Below, piece by piece: positions 8,650 to 17,034 of a stretch of DNA of 64,000 nucleotides. The position numbers and the translations under genes are program-made. How positions within the stretch are numbered: the stretch's first letter is position 1; every line of letters begins with the position of its first letter. This DNA is from Bradyrhizobium sp. CCBAU 53338 (GTDB lineage: Bacteria; Pseudomonadota; Alphaproteobacteria; Rhizobiales; Xanthobacteraceae), in contig NZ_CP030048.1 in the NCBI RefSeq assembly GCF_015291665.1, positions 4,774,001 to 4,838,000 on the forward strand, read 5' to 3'. The notes beneath the pieces were generated by a model. That model searched no databases and had not been told where the DNA came from. It was given only the letters and a program-made list of their open reading frames with translations.

Positions 8650-10245
8650 ATGAGTAACCCCGCTGAAAAGCCTGAGGTAGTGCAGCTTCCGGCCGAGCCG
8701 GCCAGCGCTCCGTCGGTGAGCAGCCGAAGGGCTGCGGCGCAGCGGGTGCGCGAGGCGCGCGATAAGTTAACGTCGACCAGCGGAACCCGGCCGGCCTTCG
8801 ACGCCGAGTTGCTCCGCCAATATGCGCAGACACGGCTCTCCGCCTCCTACGTCGTGATGCTGCTGGTGGTCGCGACCGGCATGCTGTTCGGCCTGTGGAT
8901 GCAGCCGATCCCGGCCGCGGCCTGGACCGCCGGCATGATCTGCATCCACGCCGCGATGATCCGCAGCTGCAAGCGCTTCCTGATCGAGCCAGCGTCGCCC
9001 ACCGCGACGCGCGCCTGGCGAACGCGCTTCGTCGTGCTCGACCTGCTCTACGGCCTGTGCTGGATGGCAATACTGATCCATCCCGTGCTCGACATGGTCA
9101 CGGAAACGCTGATGATGTTCCTGATGCTGCTGGTGATCGCAGTATCGAGCATGCTTGCCGCCAATCTGCCGATCGCAGCGCTGGCCGCCACCGCGCCGGT
9201 TGCGGTCGCCATGGCGCTGAGCTTCGTGATGAGCGGCTCGCTGGACAATTATATTCTCGGTGCACTCGCACTCGCGGCCGAAGGCTATTTCGTGCTGCTG
9301 GCGCATCGCCTGCACTCCTCGACCTTCGCCACGCTCGAAGCGCGCGCCGAAAAGGACGCGCTGATCGGCGAGCTCGAACAGGCCAAGGCGATCTCGGATG
9401 AAGCCCGTCACCGCGCCGAATCCGCCAACGTCGCCAAATCGCGCTTCCTCGCGCAGATGAGCCATGAACTGCGGACGCCGCTCAACGCCATCCTCGGCTT
9501 CTCCGAGGTGATGAAGAGCGAGATCTTTGGCGCGCATGCGGTGCCGGTGTACAAGGAATACTCGGCGGACATCCATAATTCCGGCGTGCATCTGCTCAAC
9601 CTCATCAACGAGATCCTCGATCTGTCGCGGATCGAAGCCGGCCGCTACGAACTGAACGAGGAAGCGGTGTCTCTGGTCGGCATCGTCGCCGACTGCCACC
9701 ATCTGATGAAGCTGCGCGCCTCCAGCCGCGGAATCACCATTCACGAGGTGTTCGAGCAGGCGATGCCGCGGCTATGGGCCGACGAGCGCGCGATCCGCCA
9801 GGTCGTGCTCAACCTGCTTTCCAACTCGATCAAGTTCACTCCGCAAGGCGGCGAGATCTGGCTCAAGGCCGGCTGGACTGCGTCTGGCGGGCAGTATCTC
9901 TCGGTGAAGGATTCCGGCTCGGGCATCCCGGAGGACGAGATCCCCGTCGTGCTCGCCTCGTTCGGCCAGGGCTCCAACTCGATCAAATCGGCCGAACAGG
10001 GCGCAGGCCTGGGCCTCCCCATCGCCAAGAACCTGATCGACCTGCATGGCGGCACGTTCACGCTGAAGTCGAAGCTGCGCATCGGCACCGAGGTGATCGT
10101 CACCTTCCCGCCGGAACGCGTGATGAGCGCGCTTGCGCCGCTCTCGGAGGACGCGCCGCCCCTCCAGCCCGAGAGTTCCATGGTGCCTGACGAGAAGCGC
10201 AGGCCGCGACACAAGCCGATCATGAGCGCGGGCACGGGTTCGTAA
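8650..10245 (+). CDS. Membrane sensor histidine kinase (PleC/DivJ/PdhS-like architecture)
   Basis: 531 residues. A disordered 60-residue N-terminus is followed by five or six hydrophobic segments (about residues 65-225), a short coiled coil (LEARAEKDALIGELEQAKAI), the HisKA helix with the phospho-acceptor His in MSHELRTPLNAILGFSEVM, and the HATPase_c domain with N box (VVLNLLSNSIKF), G1 (DSGSGIPEDE) and G2 (GAGLGLPIAKNLI). No PAS or receiver domain is seen. The HisKA resembles alphaproteobacterial cell-cycle kinases that act on DivK/PleD. A CtrA-like site upstream fits cell-cycle control. The start is ATG 8650; an in-frame GTG at 8626 is possible. Confidence 0.88.
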   Translation: MSNPAEKPEVVQLPAEPASAPSVSSRRAAAQRVREARDKLTSTSGTRPAFDAELLRQYAQTRLSASYVVMLLVVATGMLFGLWMQPIPAAAWTAGMICIHAAMIRSCKRFLIEPASPTATRAWRTRFVVLDLLYGLCWMAILIHPVLDMVTETLMMFLMLLVIAVSSMLAANLPIAALAATAPVAVAMALSFVMSGSLDNYILGALALAAEGYFVLLAHRLHSSTFATLEARAEKDALIGELEQAKAISDEARHRAESANVAKSRFLAQMSHELRTPLNAILGFSEVMKSEIFGAHAVPVYKEYSADIHNSGVHLLNLINEILDLSRIEAGRYELNEEAVSLVGIVADCHHLMKLRASSRGITIHEVFEQAMPRLWADERAIRQVVLNLLSNSIKFTPQGGEIWLKAGWTASGGQYLSVKDSGSGIPEDEIPVVLASFGQGSNSIKSAEQGAGLGLPIAKNLIDLHGGTFTLKSKLRIGTEVIVTFPPERVMSALAPLSEDAPPLQPESSMVPDEKRRPRHKPIMSAGTGS

Positions 10246-10289
10246 ACACATGCTTGCAGACATGCCCGCCAATCCCCCACTATGTCCGG

Positions 10290-10493
10290 ATGAGCAAAGA
10301 AACGCCGTGCGTCGCCGTCTGCATGATCGATCCCAAGACCAAGCTGTGCTTCGGCTGTGGCCGGACTTTGCCGGAGATCGCGCGCTGGCACGCCATGGAA
10401 AGGGCGGAACGGCTCGCGTTGATGGCGCAGCTCCCGGCGCGACTAGCGGACGCCGGGTTGCAGCCGATCGGGGGCTCGGCCAAACGGGCCTGA
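10290..10493 (+). CDS. DUF1289 family protein
   Basis: 67 residues. The pattern ETPCVAVCMIDPKTKLCFGC followed by GRTLPEIARWHAM is the DUF1289 signature, with four Cys (PC-x3-C-x8-C-x2-C) likely binding a metal or Fe-S cluster. The function is not known. ATG 10290 is chosen because the family starts just before the first Cys; a TTG at 10254 is an alternative. It is followed at once by the protease gene, separated by a hairpin. Confidence 0.88.
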   Translation: MSKETPCVAVCMIDPKTKLCFGCGRTLPEIARWHAMERAERLALMAQLPARLADAGLQPIGGSAKRA

Positions 10494-10500
10494 CGGGCTC

Positions 10501-10520
10501 GCGCGCCTTCGGAGGCGCGC
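10501..10520 (+). promoter_or_regulatory. Hairpin overlapping the ribosome-binding site of the protease gene
   Basis: GCGCGCCT (10501-10508), TCGG loop and AGGCGCGC (10513-10520) form a perfect 8-bp stem ending one base before ATG 10522. The Shine-Dalgarno GGAGG (10511-10515) is half in the loop and half in the stem, so folding could limit translation initiation. There is no T-run, so it is not a terminator. Confidence 0.45.
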
Positions 10521-10521
10521 A

Positions 10522-11076
10522 ATGATCCGCTTCCTGCTCGTCCTCGTCATGCTCGCCGGCACGGCCGGCGCCGTGGTGGCCTATGGCGACCCCGGTCAGA
10601 TCGCGCGCGCCAGCCACAAGGTCTCGCACATCTTTCGCACAAAGACGGCAACGCCCGCCCCCGCGGTGCAGATCCAGCGAGGCCAGGGCGGTGAATTCGC
10701 ACTACGCGCCAAGATCAACGGCGTCGCCGCACCGATGGTGATCGATACCGGCGCCACGTCGGTCGTGCTGACCTGGGAGACCGCGAAGGCGATCGGGCTG
10801 CCGCTCGAGGTGCTCGAATATGACGTCGACCTCGAGACCGCGGGCGGTCACACCAAGGCGGCGCGGCTGACACTTGATCGTCTCGCCGTCGGCCATCTCG
10901 TCGAGAAGTCGGTGCCGGCGCTCGTGGTGCAGCGTGGGCAGATGAAGACCAATCTGCTCGGCATGAGCTTCCTCGATCGCCTCGAGAGCTGGGGCGTGCG
11001 CTCCGACACGCTATTGCTCACCGGCTATCCGGAGCTCCAGAGCAGCCACCGCCGCGGACGCACGGCGGTCGATTAG
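10522..11076 (+). CDS. Retropepsin-like aspartic protease (TIGR02281 family)
   Basis: 184 residues. An N-terminal signal or anchor segment (IRFLLVLVMLAGTAGAVVAY) is followed by a clan AA aspartic protease fold. The active-site motif is MVIDTGATSVVLTWETA, the flap region follows at ETAGGHTKAARLTL, and NLLGMSFLDRLESW is the second conserved element. It is single-domain, so it works as a dimer like retroviral protease, probably in the periplasm. Substrates are unknown. It is translationally close to the DUF1289 gene. Confidence 0.87.
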   Translation: MIRFLLVLVMLAGTAGAVVAYGDPGQIARASHKVSHIFRTKTATPAPAVQIQRGQGGEFALRAKINGVAAPMVIDTGATSVVLTWETAKAIGLPLEVLEYDVDLETAGGHTKAARLTLDRLAVGHLVEKSVPALVVQRGQMKTNLLGMSFLDRLESWGVRSDTLLLTGYPELQSSHRRGRTAVD

Positions 11077-11166
11077 GCGCGCGCCAAAGCGCCACTTTCC
11101 GGTCCCGGCCACACAGCCAATCCTTGAATCCACAACGAACGCGGCCGTGGCAATTCCGCTATTTAC

Positions 11167-11184
11167 AAACCAACTAGTCGGTTT
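11167..11184. promoter_or_regulatory. 18-bp near-perfect palindrome, TetR-type operator
   Basis: AAACCAACTAGTCGGTTT is an inverted repeat with a single mismatched pair (its reverse complement is AAACCGACTAGTTGGTTT). ACTAGT-centred palindromes with ACCG/CGGT arms are typical TetR-family operators. It lies 84 bases upstream of the outer-membrane gene start at 11269. No TetR gene is nearby. Confidence 0.5.
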
Positions 11185-11268
11185 ATAGATGGAGCCGTTC
11201 CCCGATCGGGGTTGGACGAGCCGTCGCGCCCAAGTGATTGAGGCGGCCAAGTTGGGAGATTGAAAGTG

Positions 11269-11931
11269 ATGACTGCGAGAGCCGCCTTGAGCCGCGCGAT
11301 ACGCACCCTGCCCTTTGCCGTCGCGCTCGGAACGAGCAACGCCAGCGCAGCCGACCTGTCGCCGCGATACGCCGCCCCCGCCTACACCGCGCCGCAGCCG
11401 GTCTACTCCTGGACCGGCCTCTACGCCGGCCTCAACGCCGGCTACGCCGAGAGCGGCGACAATGCCTTCAACAATCTCGTCGGTGCGAGCGGCGGCAAGG
11501 TCAAGGGCGCCATCGGCGGCGTACAGATCGGCTACAACTATCAGCTCTCGCCGATGTTCGTGGTCGGCATCGAGAACGACTTCGAAGGTGGCGATGTCAA
11601 GAACCACGACGCGCTCAACAGCGCCGCGGTCAGCCTGCCCTGGTACATGACCGGCCGTGCCCGCGCCGGCATCGCGACGATGGATTCACGCCTGCTGTTC
11701 TTCGGGACCGCCGGTCTTGCCACCGGCGAATTGAAGGACGGTCCGATCAACAAGATGAAGATGGGCTGGACCGCCGGCGGCGGTGTCGAATGGGCGTTCG
11801 CGCCGAAATGGTCGGCCAAGGCCGAATATCTCTACACTGAATTCAAACACGACAATCTGCCGGACTGGAATGCTGCGAAACTCCACAGCTTCCGCGTCGG
11901 CGTGAACTACCATTTCGACCTGTTCCGCTGA
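11269..11931 (+). CDS. Outer-membrane beta-barrel protein (Omp25/Omp31/RopB-like)
   Basis: 220 residues. A signal peptide (RTLPFAVALGTSNASAADL) precedes a Pro/Tyr-rich mature start. The barrel then begins YSWTGLYAGLNAGYAESGD, continues with alternating amphipathic strands (GGVQIGYNYQLSPMFVVGIE) and ends in the aromatic C-terminal strand FRVGVNYHFDLF with terminal R. This is the small 8-strand porin-like family common in Rhizobiales surfaces. ATG 11269 is used; a GTG at 11266 nearer the GGGAG is possible. A TetR-like operator lies upstream and a strong terminator follows. Confidence 0.9.
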   Translation: MTARAALSRAIRTLPFAVALGTSNASAADLSPRYAAPAYTAPQPVYSWTGLYAGLNAGYAESGDNAFNNLVGASGGKVKGAIGGVQIGYNYQLSPMFVVGIENDFEGGDVKNHDALNSAAVSLPWYMTGRARAGIATMDSRLLFFGTAGLATGELKDGPINKMKMGWTAGGGVEWAFAPKWSAKAEYLYTEFKHDNLPDWNAAKLHSFRVGVNYHFDLFR

Positions 11932-11945
11932 GCCTCTTGAGGAAG

Positions 11946-11971
11946 AGCCAGATGCCGCGATCTGGCTTTTC
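11946..11971 (+). terminator. Rho-independent terminator of the outer-membrane protein gene
   Basis: AGCCAGAT (11946-11953) and ATCTGGCT (11960-11967) pair around GCCGCG, followed by TTTTCTT. It separates the gene from the convergent dusA. Confidence 0.9.
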
Positions 11972-11977
11972 TTGCGG

Positions 11978-12970
11978 CTACGCTGCCTCTGCCGGCGCGC
12001 GAGCACCGACACGCGCAATCGCATCGCGCAGCACATCGATCCCGGCGCCTGGCTTAACGCCCTGCTCGGCAAGATGACGGCGGAAAGCGCGTGCACCGGG
12101 CACGGCGTGGAAGGCGCCGACGAAATGCCGCGTGATGGCGTGCAGCCGCGTGCCGCGCGCCAGCTCCGCCGCGACATAGGGCATCATCGCCTCGAATGCG
12201 TCCTGCATGGTCGCGTGCGGCGCCGCCTCGCCGAAGATGTCGCTATCGACCGAGAGCAACCGCCACGGCTCCTGATAGGCGGCGCGGCCGAGCATCACGC
12301 CATCGACATGCGCAAGATGCGCTTTCGCCTCCTCTATGCTCAGGACGCCGCCATTGATGATCACAGGCACATCAGGCATCGCACGCTTGAGCCGATAAAC
12401 GCGGTCGTAGTCGAGTGGCGGAATGTCGCGATTCTCCTTCGGGGACAGACCGTCGAGCCAGGCCTTGCGGGCATGCACGATCAGCGCGTCGCAGCCAGCA
12501 GCCGCAACAGCGCGCGCGAGCGTATCGAGCGCTACTTCGGGATCCTGGTCATCGATGCCGATGCGGCATTTTACCGTGACGGGGATGGAGACCGCCCCCT
12601 TCATCGCCTCGACGCATCTTGCCACCAGATCCGGCTCAGCCATCAGGCAAGCACCGAAGCGGCCGTCCTTCACGCGATCGGACGGGCAGCCTACATTAAG
12701 ATTGATCTCGTCATAGCCGAACTCTTCGCCGATCCGCGCAGCTTTCGCGAGGTCGCTGGGATCCGAGCCGCCAAGCTGCAGCGCCACCGGGTGCTCGACT
12801 GCGTCGAAGCCGAGCAGCCGCTCCCGATCGCCATGAATGATGGCGCCCGTCGTCAGCATTTCCGTATAAAGCAGCGCCCGTTTCGTCAGGTGACGGTGGA
12901 ACACCCGGCAGTGCCGGTCGGTCCAATCCATCATCGGCGCTGTGGAAAATCTCCAGCGTAAGTCATTCAT
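11978..12970 (-). CDS. dusA: tRNA-dihydrouridine(20/20a) synthase DusA
   Basis: A 330-residue FMN-dependent TIM-barrel enzyme reducing uridine 20/20a in the tRNA D-loop. The start RFSTAPMMDWTDRHCRVFHR, the LQLGGSDP segment, the catalytic Cys in EINLNVGCPSDRVKDGRFGA, VKCRIGIDDQD, the DusA-specific LIVHARKAWLDGLSPKENR and NGGVLSIEEAKAHL all fit DusA rather than DusB/C. It is a stand-alone housekeeping gene, convergent with the outer-membrane protein gene. Confidence 0.96.
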   Translation of the reverse strand: MNDLRWRFSTAPMMDWTDRHCRVFHRHLTKRALLYTEMLTTGAIIHGDRERLLGFDAVEHPVALQLGGSDPSDLAKAARIGEEFGYDEINLNVGCPSDRVKDGRFGACLMAEPDLVARCVEAMKGAVSIPVTVKCRIGIDDQDPEVALDTLARAVAAAGCDALIVHARKAWLDGLSPKENRDIPPLDYDRVYRLKRAMPDVPVIINGGVLSIEEAKAHLAHVDGVMLGRAAYQEPWRLLSVDSDIFGEAAPHATMQDAFEAMMPYVAAELARGTRLHAITRHFVGAFHAVPGARAFRRHLAEQGVKPGAGIDVLRDAIARVGARAPAEAA

Positions 12971-13296
12971 CTTGCTAAGTTATTTTGGTGTCGATCAGTC
13001 GCATATGTTGTAGGAGCGACTGAGATATCGAGTTCGGCCACGTTTCCGCAGGGGTGGCTCTTCTAGGCTCATTTGGGTCTGGATTGGAAGGGAAAATCGC
13101 GAATTCGGATTCTCAGTGCACAGGTCGCGCACACGAAAAGCCGCGTGCACACGCGGCTTGCAAGACTAGCGACGGAAATACAATGCTATGTAAAGCTGCT
13201 CTAGACCGGCGTTATGCCCAGTTTGCGGATTGAGTATAAATTGCGCGATGTTCCTTGAACTTCACGCGCATCCGAGCGACACAACTGCCGCCAAGG
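12971..13296. other. Intergenic region between dusA and the NHL gene
   Basis: There is no gene in about 325 bases. It carries the dusA promoter side and a terminator hairpin at 13138-13159. I see nothing else. Confidence 0.6.
13138..13159 (-). terminator. Terminator downstream of the RraA-NHL unit
   Basis: A 9-bp stem AAGCCGCGT (13138-13146) / ACGCGGCTT (13151-13159) has a 4-base loop. Read leftward, it is followed by TTC after the stem's own TT. It lies about 140 bases past the stop codon at 13297. Confidence 0.7.
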
Positions 13297-14283
13297 TCAG
13301 CGCTGAAAGTCCGTCACACGCTCCAGTTTCTGCAGGCAGCGCGAGGTGCGGACCACGGCCGGCATATCCTCGTCCGGAAAGTTTGTTTTCCAGTCGGTGA
13401 CGCCGACCTCACCGACATACATGTCACCCCTGGAATCCAGCGCGATACCATGCGGCGCCAAAAACTTTCCGCTCGCAAGGCCGGGACCGTCCTCGCCGCC
13501 GAGCCGCGCAACTCGCTTGCCGTTGGCATCCACAATAGACAGCCGCGGGCCGAGATTGGGCACTTTGCGGTTGACAGGCATGGCCGGCCCGAGTTCGCCA
13601 ACCACGAAAGTCGGGTTCTTGGCCCCGCCGCAGCAGCACAGCGCACAGGGCCGGTGCAAATTATTCCATTGCGCCTCGTATTTTCCGTTGCCGTCGAACA
13701 CCTGCACGCGATGGTTTTCGCGATCGGCGACATAGACCCAACCGTCGGCATCGGTGACGATGTTGTGGACGATGTTGAACTGACCGGGATCGGTGCCCGG
13801 CGCGCCCCAACTCGTGATCAGCCTGCCGTCCGGCGTGAACTTGTGAATGCGGGCGTTGCCGTAGCCATCCGAGACGTAGATCTCGCCCTTCGGCGACAAG
13901 GCCGTGTGGGTGCAGCGATGGAAGGGATCGCCGCTCATGAACGCCGCGGGCTTCCCGGGCACGCCGATCGTCAGTAGCACCTTGCCGTCGGTCGTGCATT
14001 TGCGGACGGTGTGGTCGCCGTCGTCGGTGCAGTAGAGATTGTCGTCGGCATCAATGTGCAGGCCATGGGCGCGTGAGAACAGCTCCTCACCCCAGCTCCG
14101 CAGGAAATTGCCGTCGCGATCGAGCACCACCATCGGATGGGCGCCGCGATTGAAGACGTAGATGCGATCCTTGCTGTCGACCGCGACGGAGGCAACGTCG
14201 GTGAGCTGCCAGCCATCCGGCAGCTTCGCCCAATTATCGACGACGCGGTAGCGATGTTCGCCCGAGCCGAGGATCGCTGCCAC
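13297..14283 (-). CDS. NHL-repeat protein, peptidyl-alpha-hydroxyglycine alpha-amidating lyase-like
   Basis: A 328-residue beta-propeller. Successive NHL blades are visible: VASVAVDSKDRIYVFNRG, HGLHIDADDNLYCTDDG, TALSPKGEIYVSDGYGNARI, HNIVTDADGWVYVADRENHR and HGIALDSRGDMYVGEV. A CALCCCGG insert precedes the last blade. No signal peptide is evident. Start GTG 14283 has GGGAAAACCA upstream; the longer open frame is not protein-like. Relatives are annotated as alpha-amidating lyases, but bacterial function is untested and it may be a lactonase-type propeller. It is cotranscribed with the RraA-type gene 41 bases upstream. Confidence 0.8.
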   Translation of the reverse strand: MAAILGSGEHRYRVVDNWAKLPDGWQLTDVASVAVDSKDRIYVFNRGAHPMVVLDRDGNFLRSWGEELFSRAHGLHIDADDNLYCTDDGDHTVRKCTTDGKVLLTIGVPGKPAAFMSGDPFHRCTHTALSPKGEIYVSDGYGNARIHKFTPDGRLITSWGAPGTDPGQFNIVHNIVTDADGWVYVADRENHRVQVFDGNGKYEAQWNNLHRPCALCCCGGAKNPTFVVGELGPAMPVNRKVPNLGPRLSIVDANGKRVARLGGEDGPGLASGKFLAPHGIALDSRGDMYVGEVGVTDWKTNFPDEDMPAVVRTSRCLQKLERVTDFQR

Positions 14284-14324
14284 TGGTTTTCCCGCTATTG
14301 CTCGCTTGCGGCACGCACCATCGC

Positions 14325-14996
14325 TCAAGCGAAGGTGCAACCCTTGGATTCCAGCACCTTGCCGATGCCGGACAGTTCGAGGATGTTCCCGCCAGCCTTG
14401 AGTGCCTTCATCACACCGGCTTCCTTCTCCTCGCGCGCCGCCGACTTGACGCAGACATCGGCGATATTCTCCTTCGGCACGATCACGACGCCGTCGTCGT
14501 CGGCACTGACGATATCGCCGGGACGAACGGCGATGCCGCCAATGACGATCGGCTGGTTGATGGTGCCGAGCGTCTCCTTGACGGTGCCCTTCATGCAGAG
14601 GCCATAGGAGAAGACGTTGAAGCCAGTGCCGCGCACCGCAAGGCCGTCGCGAACGCCGGCATCCGTAACCAGCCCGACGATGCCCTTGGCGACGCACGCC
14701 GTCGCCAGCACCTCGCCGAAGCCGCCTTGTTCAGGATGGTCGCCCGCGCTCACCACGAGCACATCGCCTGGCTTCGCCAGCGAAATCGCCGTGATCAGCA
14801 TCATGTTGTCGCCGGGATGGCAGCTCACCGTGAGGGCTGGGCCGCAGGCGCGCATCCCTGAATAGATCGGCTTGATCCGGGAGGTCAGCGCGCCCGATCG
14901 TCCCTGCGCCTCATGCAGCGTGGAGGGAGGAAACTGCTTGATGCGTTCGACGAGGTCTGCGGCAGGTCGGTCGAAAGTTTTGATCACGTGAACCAT
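14325..14996 (-). CDS. RraA-family protein (4-hydroxy-4-methyl-2-oxoglutarate aldolase/oxaloacetate decarboxylase-like)
   Basis: 223 residues. The motif GDHPEQGGFGEVLATACVAK, followed by GLVTDAGVRDGL, contains the G-x-x-G-E-x-x-x and R-D elements of class II pyruvate aldolases of the RraA fold (Mg2+-dependent). PGDIVSADDDGVVIVP is also conserved. It likely cleaves a 4-carboxy-4-hydroxy-2-oxo acid or decarboxylates oxaloacetate, in aromatic or related catabolism. GGGAGGGACC precedes ATG 14996. It is followed by the NHL gene and preceded by a LysR gene on the same strand. Confidence 0.85.
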   Translation of the reverse strand: MVHVIKTFDRPAADLVERIKQFPPSTLHEAQGRSGALTSRIKPIYSGMRACGPALTVSCHPGDNMMLITAISLAKPGDVLVVSAGDHPEQGGFGEVLATACVAKGIVGLVTDAGVRDGLAVRGTGFNVFSYGLCMKGTVKETLGTINQPIVIGGIAVRPGDIVSADDDGVVIVPKENIADVCVKSAAREEKEAGVMKALKAGGNILELSGIGKVLESKGCTFA

Positions 14997-15100
14997 GGTC
15001 CCTCCCTGGGGGTCCGCAGCAAGACTGCGCTACACCTCCAAATAGTCCACGGCCCAATCTTCGAGAATTTCAGATTTTAGGATTGCCGCATCGCATTTCG

Positions 15101-16087
15101 TTATGGCTCTTCGTCCGACCCATCCCGCACCGCCATAGAGACCGCTGCAACAACGGCATTAGGACTCGTCGCGCAATCGTACGGTCCCCAGTCCTTCGCA
15201 ATGATCTCCAGCAAGATCTTGTAGACCGCGAATGCGGCGTCGGACAGCGCGATGTTGTCCGAGATACACAACGACATCTGCTGCGACGCCGACGGCGCGT
15301 TGATCCTGCGAACACAGAGCTCGTCGAGGTTCGGCAACTCCTTTGCGATCGACATGGGCAGCACCGCAGCACCGATTCCGGCCGCGATTGCCGAAGACAA
15401 GGTCGATTGCGAATGGATCTCGGCGACGATGCGCGGGCGGAGCCCCGCCTCGGCACAGACCCGCTCGACCGCCTGACGCAGGAAGGATTCCCGATACGGC
15501 AGCAGCAGGTCGAATTGCGCGACCTCCGCCGCCGAAACTTCGTCGGGAGGAGCGTGATTCCCATAGGTGCTGCGGGGCGCGACGAGATAGAAAGGCTCGC
15601 GCATCAACGGCTTGTAATCGAGACCGGTCACCGGACGATCGCCATACAGGACAGCCATATCCATGCTGCCCTTCAGCATCATTTCGCTGAGCATGATTCC
15701 GGAACTATCATAGATGTGCAGCACGATGCCGGGATAGCGCTCACGGACCCGCAACAGCAGCGGGGTTGCGAGCAGCGCGGCCGAGCTGAGCGGGGCGAGG
15801 CCAATCGTGACATTGCCCGTCAACTCCGGCTTGTTGTCGAGAATGGTGCGCCTTGCCTCTTCGATCTGGCGCTGGATCGACCTGGCATAGCGGTAGAGGA
15901 TTTGTCCGGCCTCGGTCGGCTTGACGCCGCGGGCGCTGCGATGGAGCAGCTTGCTCTTGAAATCCGCCTCCAGGCTCGCAATGTGCTGGCTCAACGCCGG
16001 CTGCGCGACATTCAGCACCTTCGCCGCGCTCGTCATGCTGCCGAGATCGACGACCTTGATGAAGGCCTCCAAACGTTTCGTATCCAA
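15101..16087 (-). CDS. LysR-family transcriptional regulator
   Basis: 328 residues. The N-terminal winged helix-turn-helix is at about 1-60 (MDTKRLEAFIKVVDLGSMTS, then AKVLNVAQPALSQHIASLE), with a LysR effector domain from about 92 onward (NVTIGLAPLSSAALLATPLL). The start is TTG 16087 with GGAGACTCCGTA upstream. It is divergent from the SDR-carboxylase operon at 16276 and upstream of the RraA-NHL genes, so it could control either or both. A T-N11-A palindrome lies in the shared promoter region. Confidence 0.93.
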   Translation of the reverse strand: MDTKRLEAFIKVVDLGSMTSAAKVLNVAQPALSQHIASLEADFKSKLLHRSARGVKPTEAGQILYRYARSIQRQIEEARRTILDNKPELTGNVTIGLAPLSSAALLATPLLLRVRERYPGIVLHIYDSSGIMLSEMMLKGSMDMAVLYGDRPVTGLDYKPLMREPFYLVAPRSTYGNHAPPDEVSAAEVAQFDLLLPYRESFLRQAVERVCAEAGLRPRIVAEIHSQSTLSSAIAAGIGAAVLPMSIAKELPNLDELCVRRINAPSASQQMSLCISDNIALSDAAFAVYKILLEIIAKDWGPYDCATSPNAVVAAVSMAVRDGSDEEP

Positions 16088-16130
16088 TACGGAGTCTCCG
16101 GATATCCAGCTAGGGAGCCATGCAGCAGCA

Positions 16131-16145
16131 ATAGGCTGAAGCTAT
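16131..16145. promoter_or_regulatory. Candidate LysR box
   Basis: ATAGGCTGAAGCTAT is an inverted repeat ATAG-N7-CTAT containing the T-N11-A core of LysR-type sites. It lies 44 bases from the LysR start and about 130 bases from the SDR start. Confidence 0.4.
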
Positions 16146-16275
16146 GGGATCAGAAGGAATTGTTCTTACCACTGGGAACCCTGCGGGCCTATAGGTTGGT
16201 ACTGCACTCGTCCGCAGCTCGCCTTGCAGCCGATGCCGCTCGCGCGGGTTGGACGGTAGCAGAGGAGCCCTTGGG

Positions 16276-17034
16276 ATGGGATTTTCGGATTATCGTACGG
16301 CCTTGGTGACGGGCGCTTCCTCGGGAATCGGGGCTGCGACGGTTCGCCGCCTGAGTGCGGAGGGACTTCAGGTTCACGCCGTGGCACGTGACGCCGCGCG
16401 CCTGACCGCCCTGGCGGCGGAAACCGGTTGCCGTCCCTGCGCCGTTGATATCAGCGACCTCGACGCGCTCGCAGCCCTGGCAAAGTCGGCCGAGTTCGAC
16501 GTCCTGGTCAACAATGCCGGCCAGTCCCGGCGCGGCAATATCCTGGACACCACGCCGGAAGATATTGACGCGCTCATCGACGTTAATCTGCGCGCGGTCC
16601 TGCATCTGACGAGCCTCGTCGTGCCGGGCATGGCACGTCGCGACCGTGGTCATGTCGTCAATATCTCCTCGATCGCCGGCCACTACGCGTTCGGCGGCGG
16701 AAATACCGTCTATCATGCCACGAAAGCCGGCATTCACTCGCTGTCGCAGCAATTGCGCGTCGACCTCTACGGAACCAGGGTCCGCGTCACCGAGATCTCG
16801 CCGGCCCGGGTCGAGACTGAGGTTTTCGGGCGGCTGCTGGGCGATCTGGCCGAAGCCAAGCGCCGCTTCTTCGACGACTATGATGCCCTCCAGCCCGAGG
16901 ACATCGCAAATTCGATCGCATTCGTGGTGGGCTCGCCAGCGCGCATGAATGTGGCGTTCATGGAAGTCCTGCCGACCCAGCAGGTCGTCGGCGGCCTTAA
17001 TTTCGCGCAGAAGAGCCGGCCGCCGGCCGAGTAA
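16276..17034 (+). CDS. Short-chain dehydrogenase/reductase (first of a paralogous pair)
   Basis: 252 residues. The coenzyme motif ALVTGASSGIGAATVRR, NNAG motif (LVNNAGQSRR) and active-site YHATK with the upstream Ser in NISSIAGHY make it a classical SDR. GAGGAGC precedes ATG 16276. It overlaps the next gene by one base (TAATG), so it is translationally coupled to the carboxylase subunits. A near-duplicate SDR starts the opposing operon at 29687. The substrate is unknown; a hydroxy or aldehyde product of the amide-catabolic locus is plausible. Confidence 0.93.
   Translation: MGFSDYRTALVTGASSGIGAATVRRLSAEGLQVHAVARDAARLTALAAETGCRPCAVDISDLDALAALAKSAEFDVLVNNAGQSRRGNILDTTPEDIDALIDVNLRAVLHLTSLVVPGMARRDRGHVVNISSIAGHYAFGGGNTVYHATKAGIHSLSQQLRVDLYGTRVRVTEISPARVETEVFGRLLGDLAEAKRRFFDDYDALQPEDIANSIAFVVGSPARMNVAFMEVLPTQQVVGGLNFAQKSRPPAE

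Noticed and set aside
13138..13159. Terminator acting on the plus strand
   Set aside because: On the plus strand the stem is followed by GCAAG without a T-run, and no plus-strand gene ends nearby; the leftward reading is favoured.
14284..14697. N-terminal extension of the NHL protein
   Set aside because: The additional 138 residues are Arg-rich and overlap the RraA-type gene in another frame; GTG 14283 fits the domain start.
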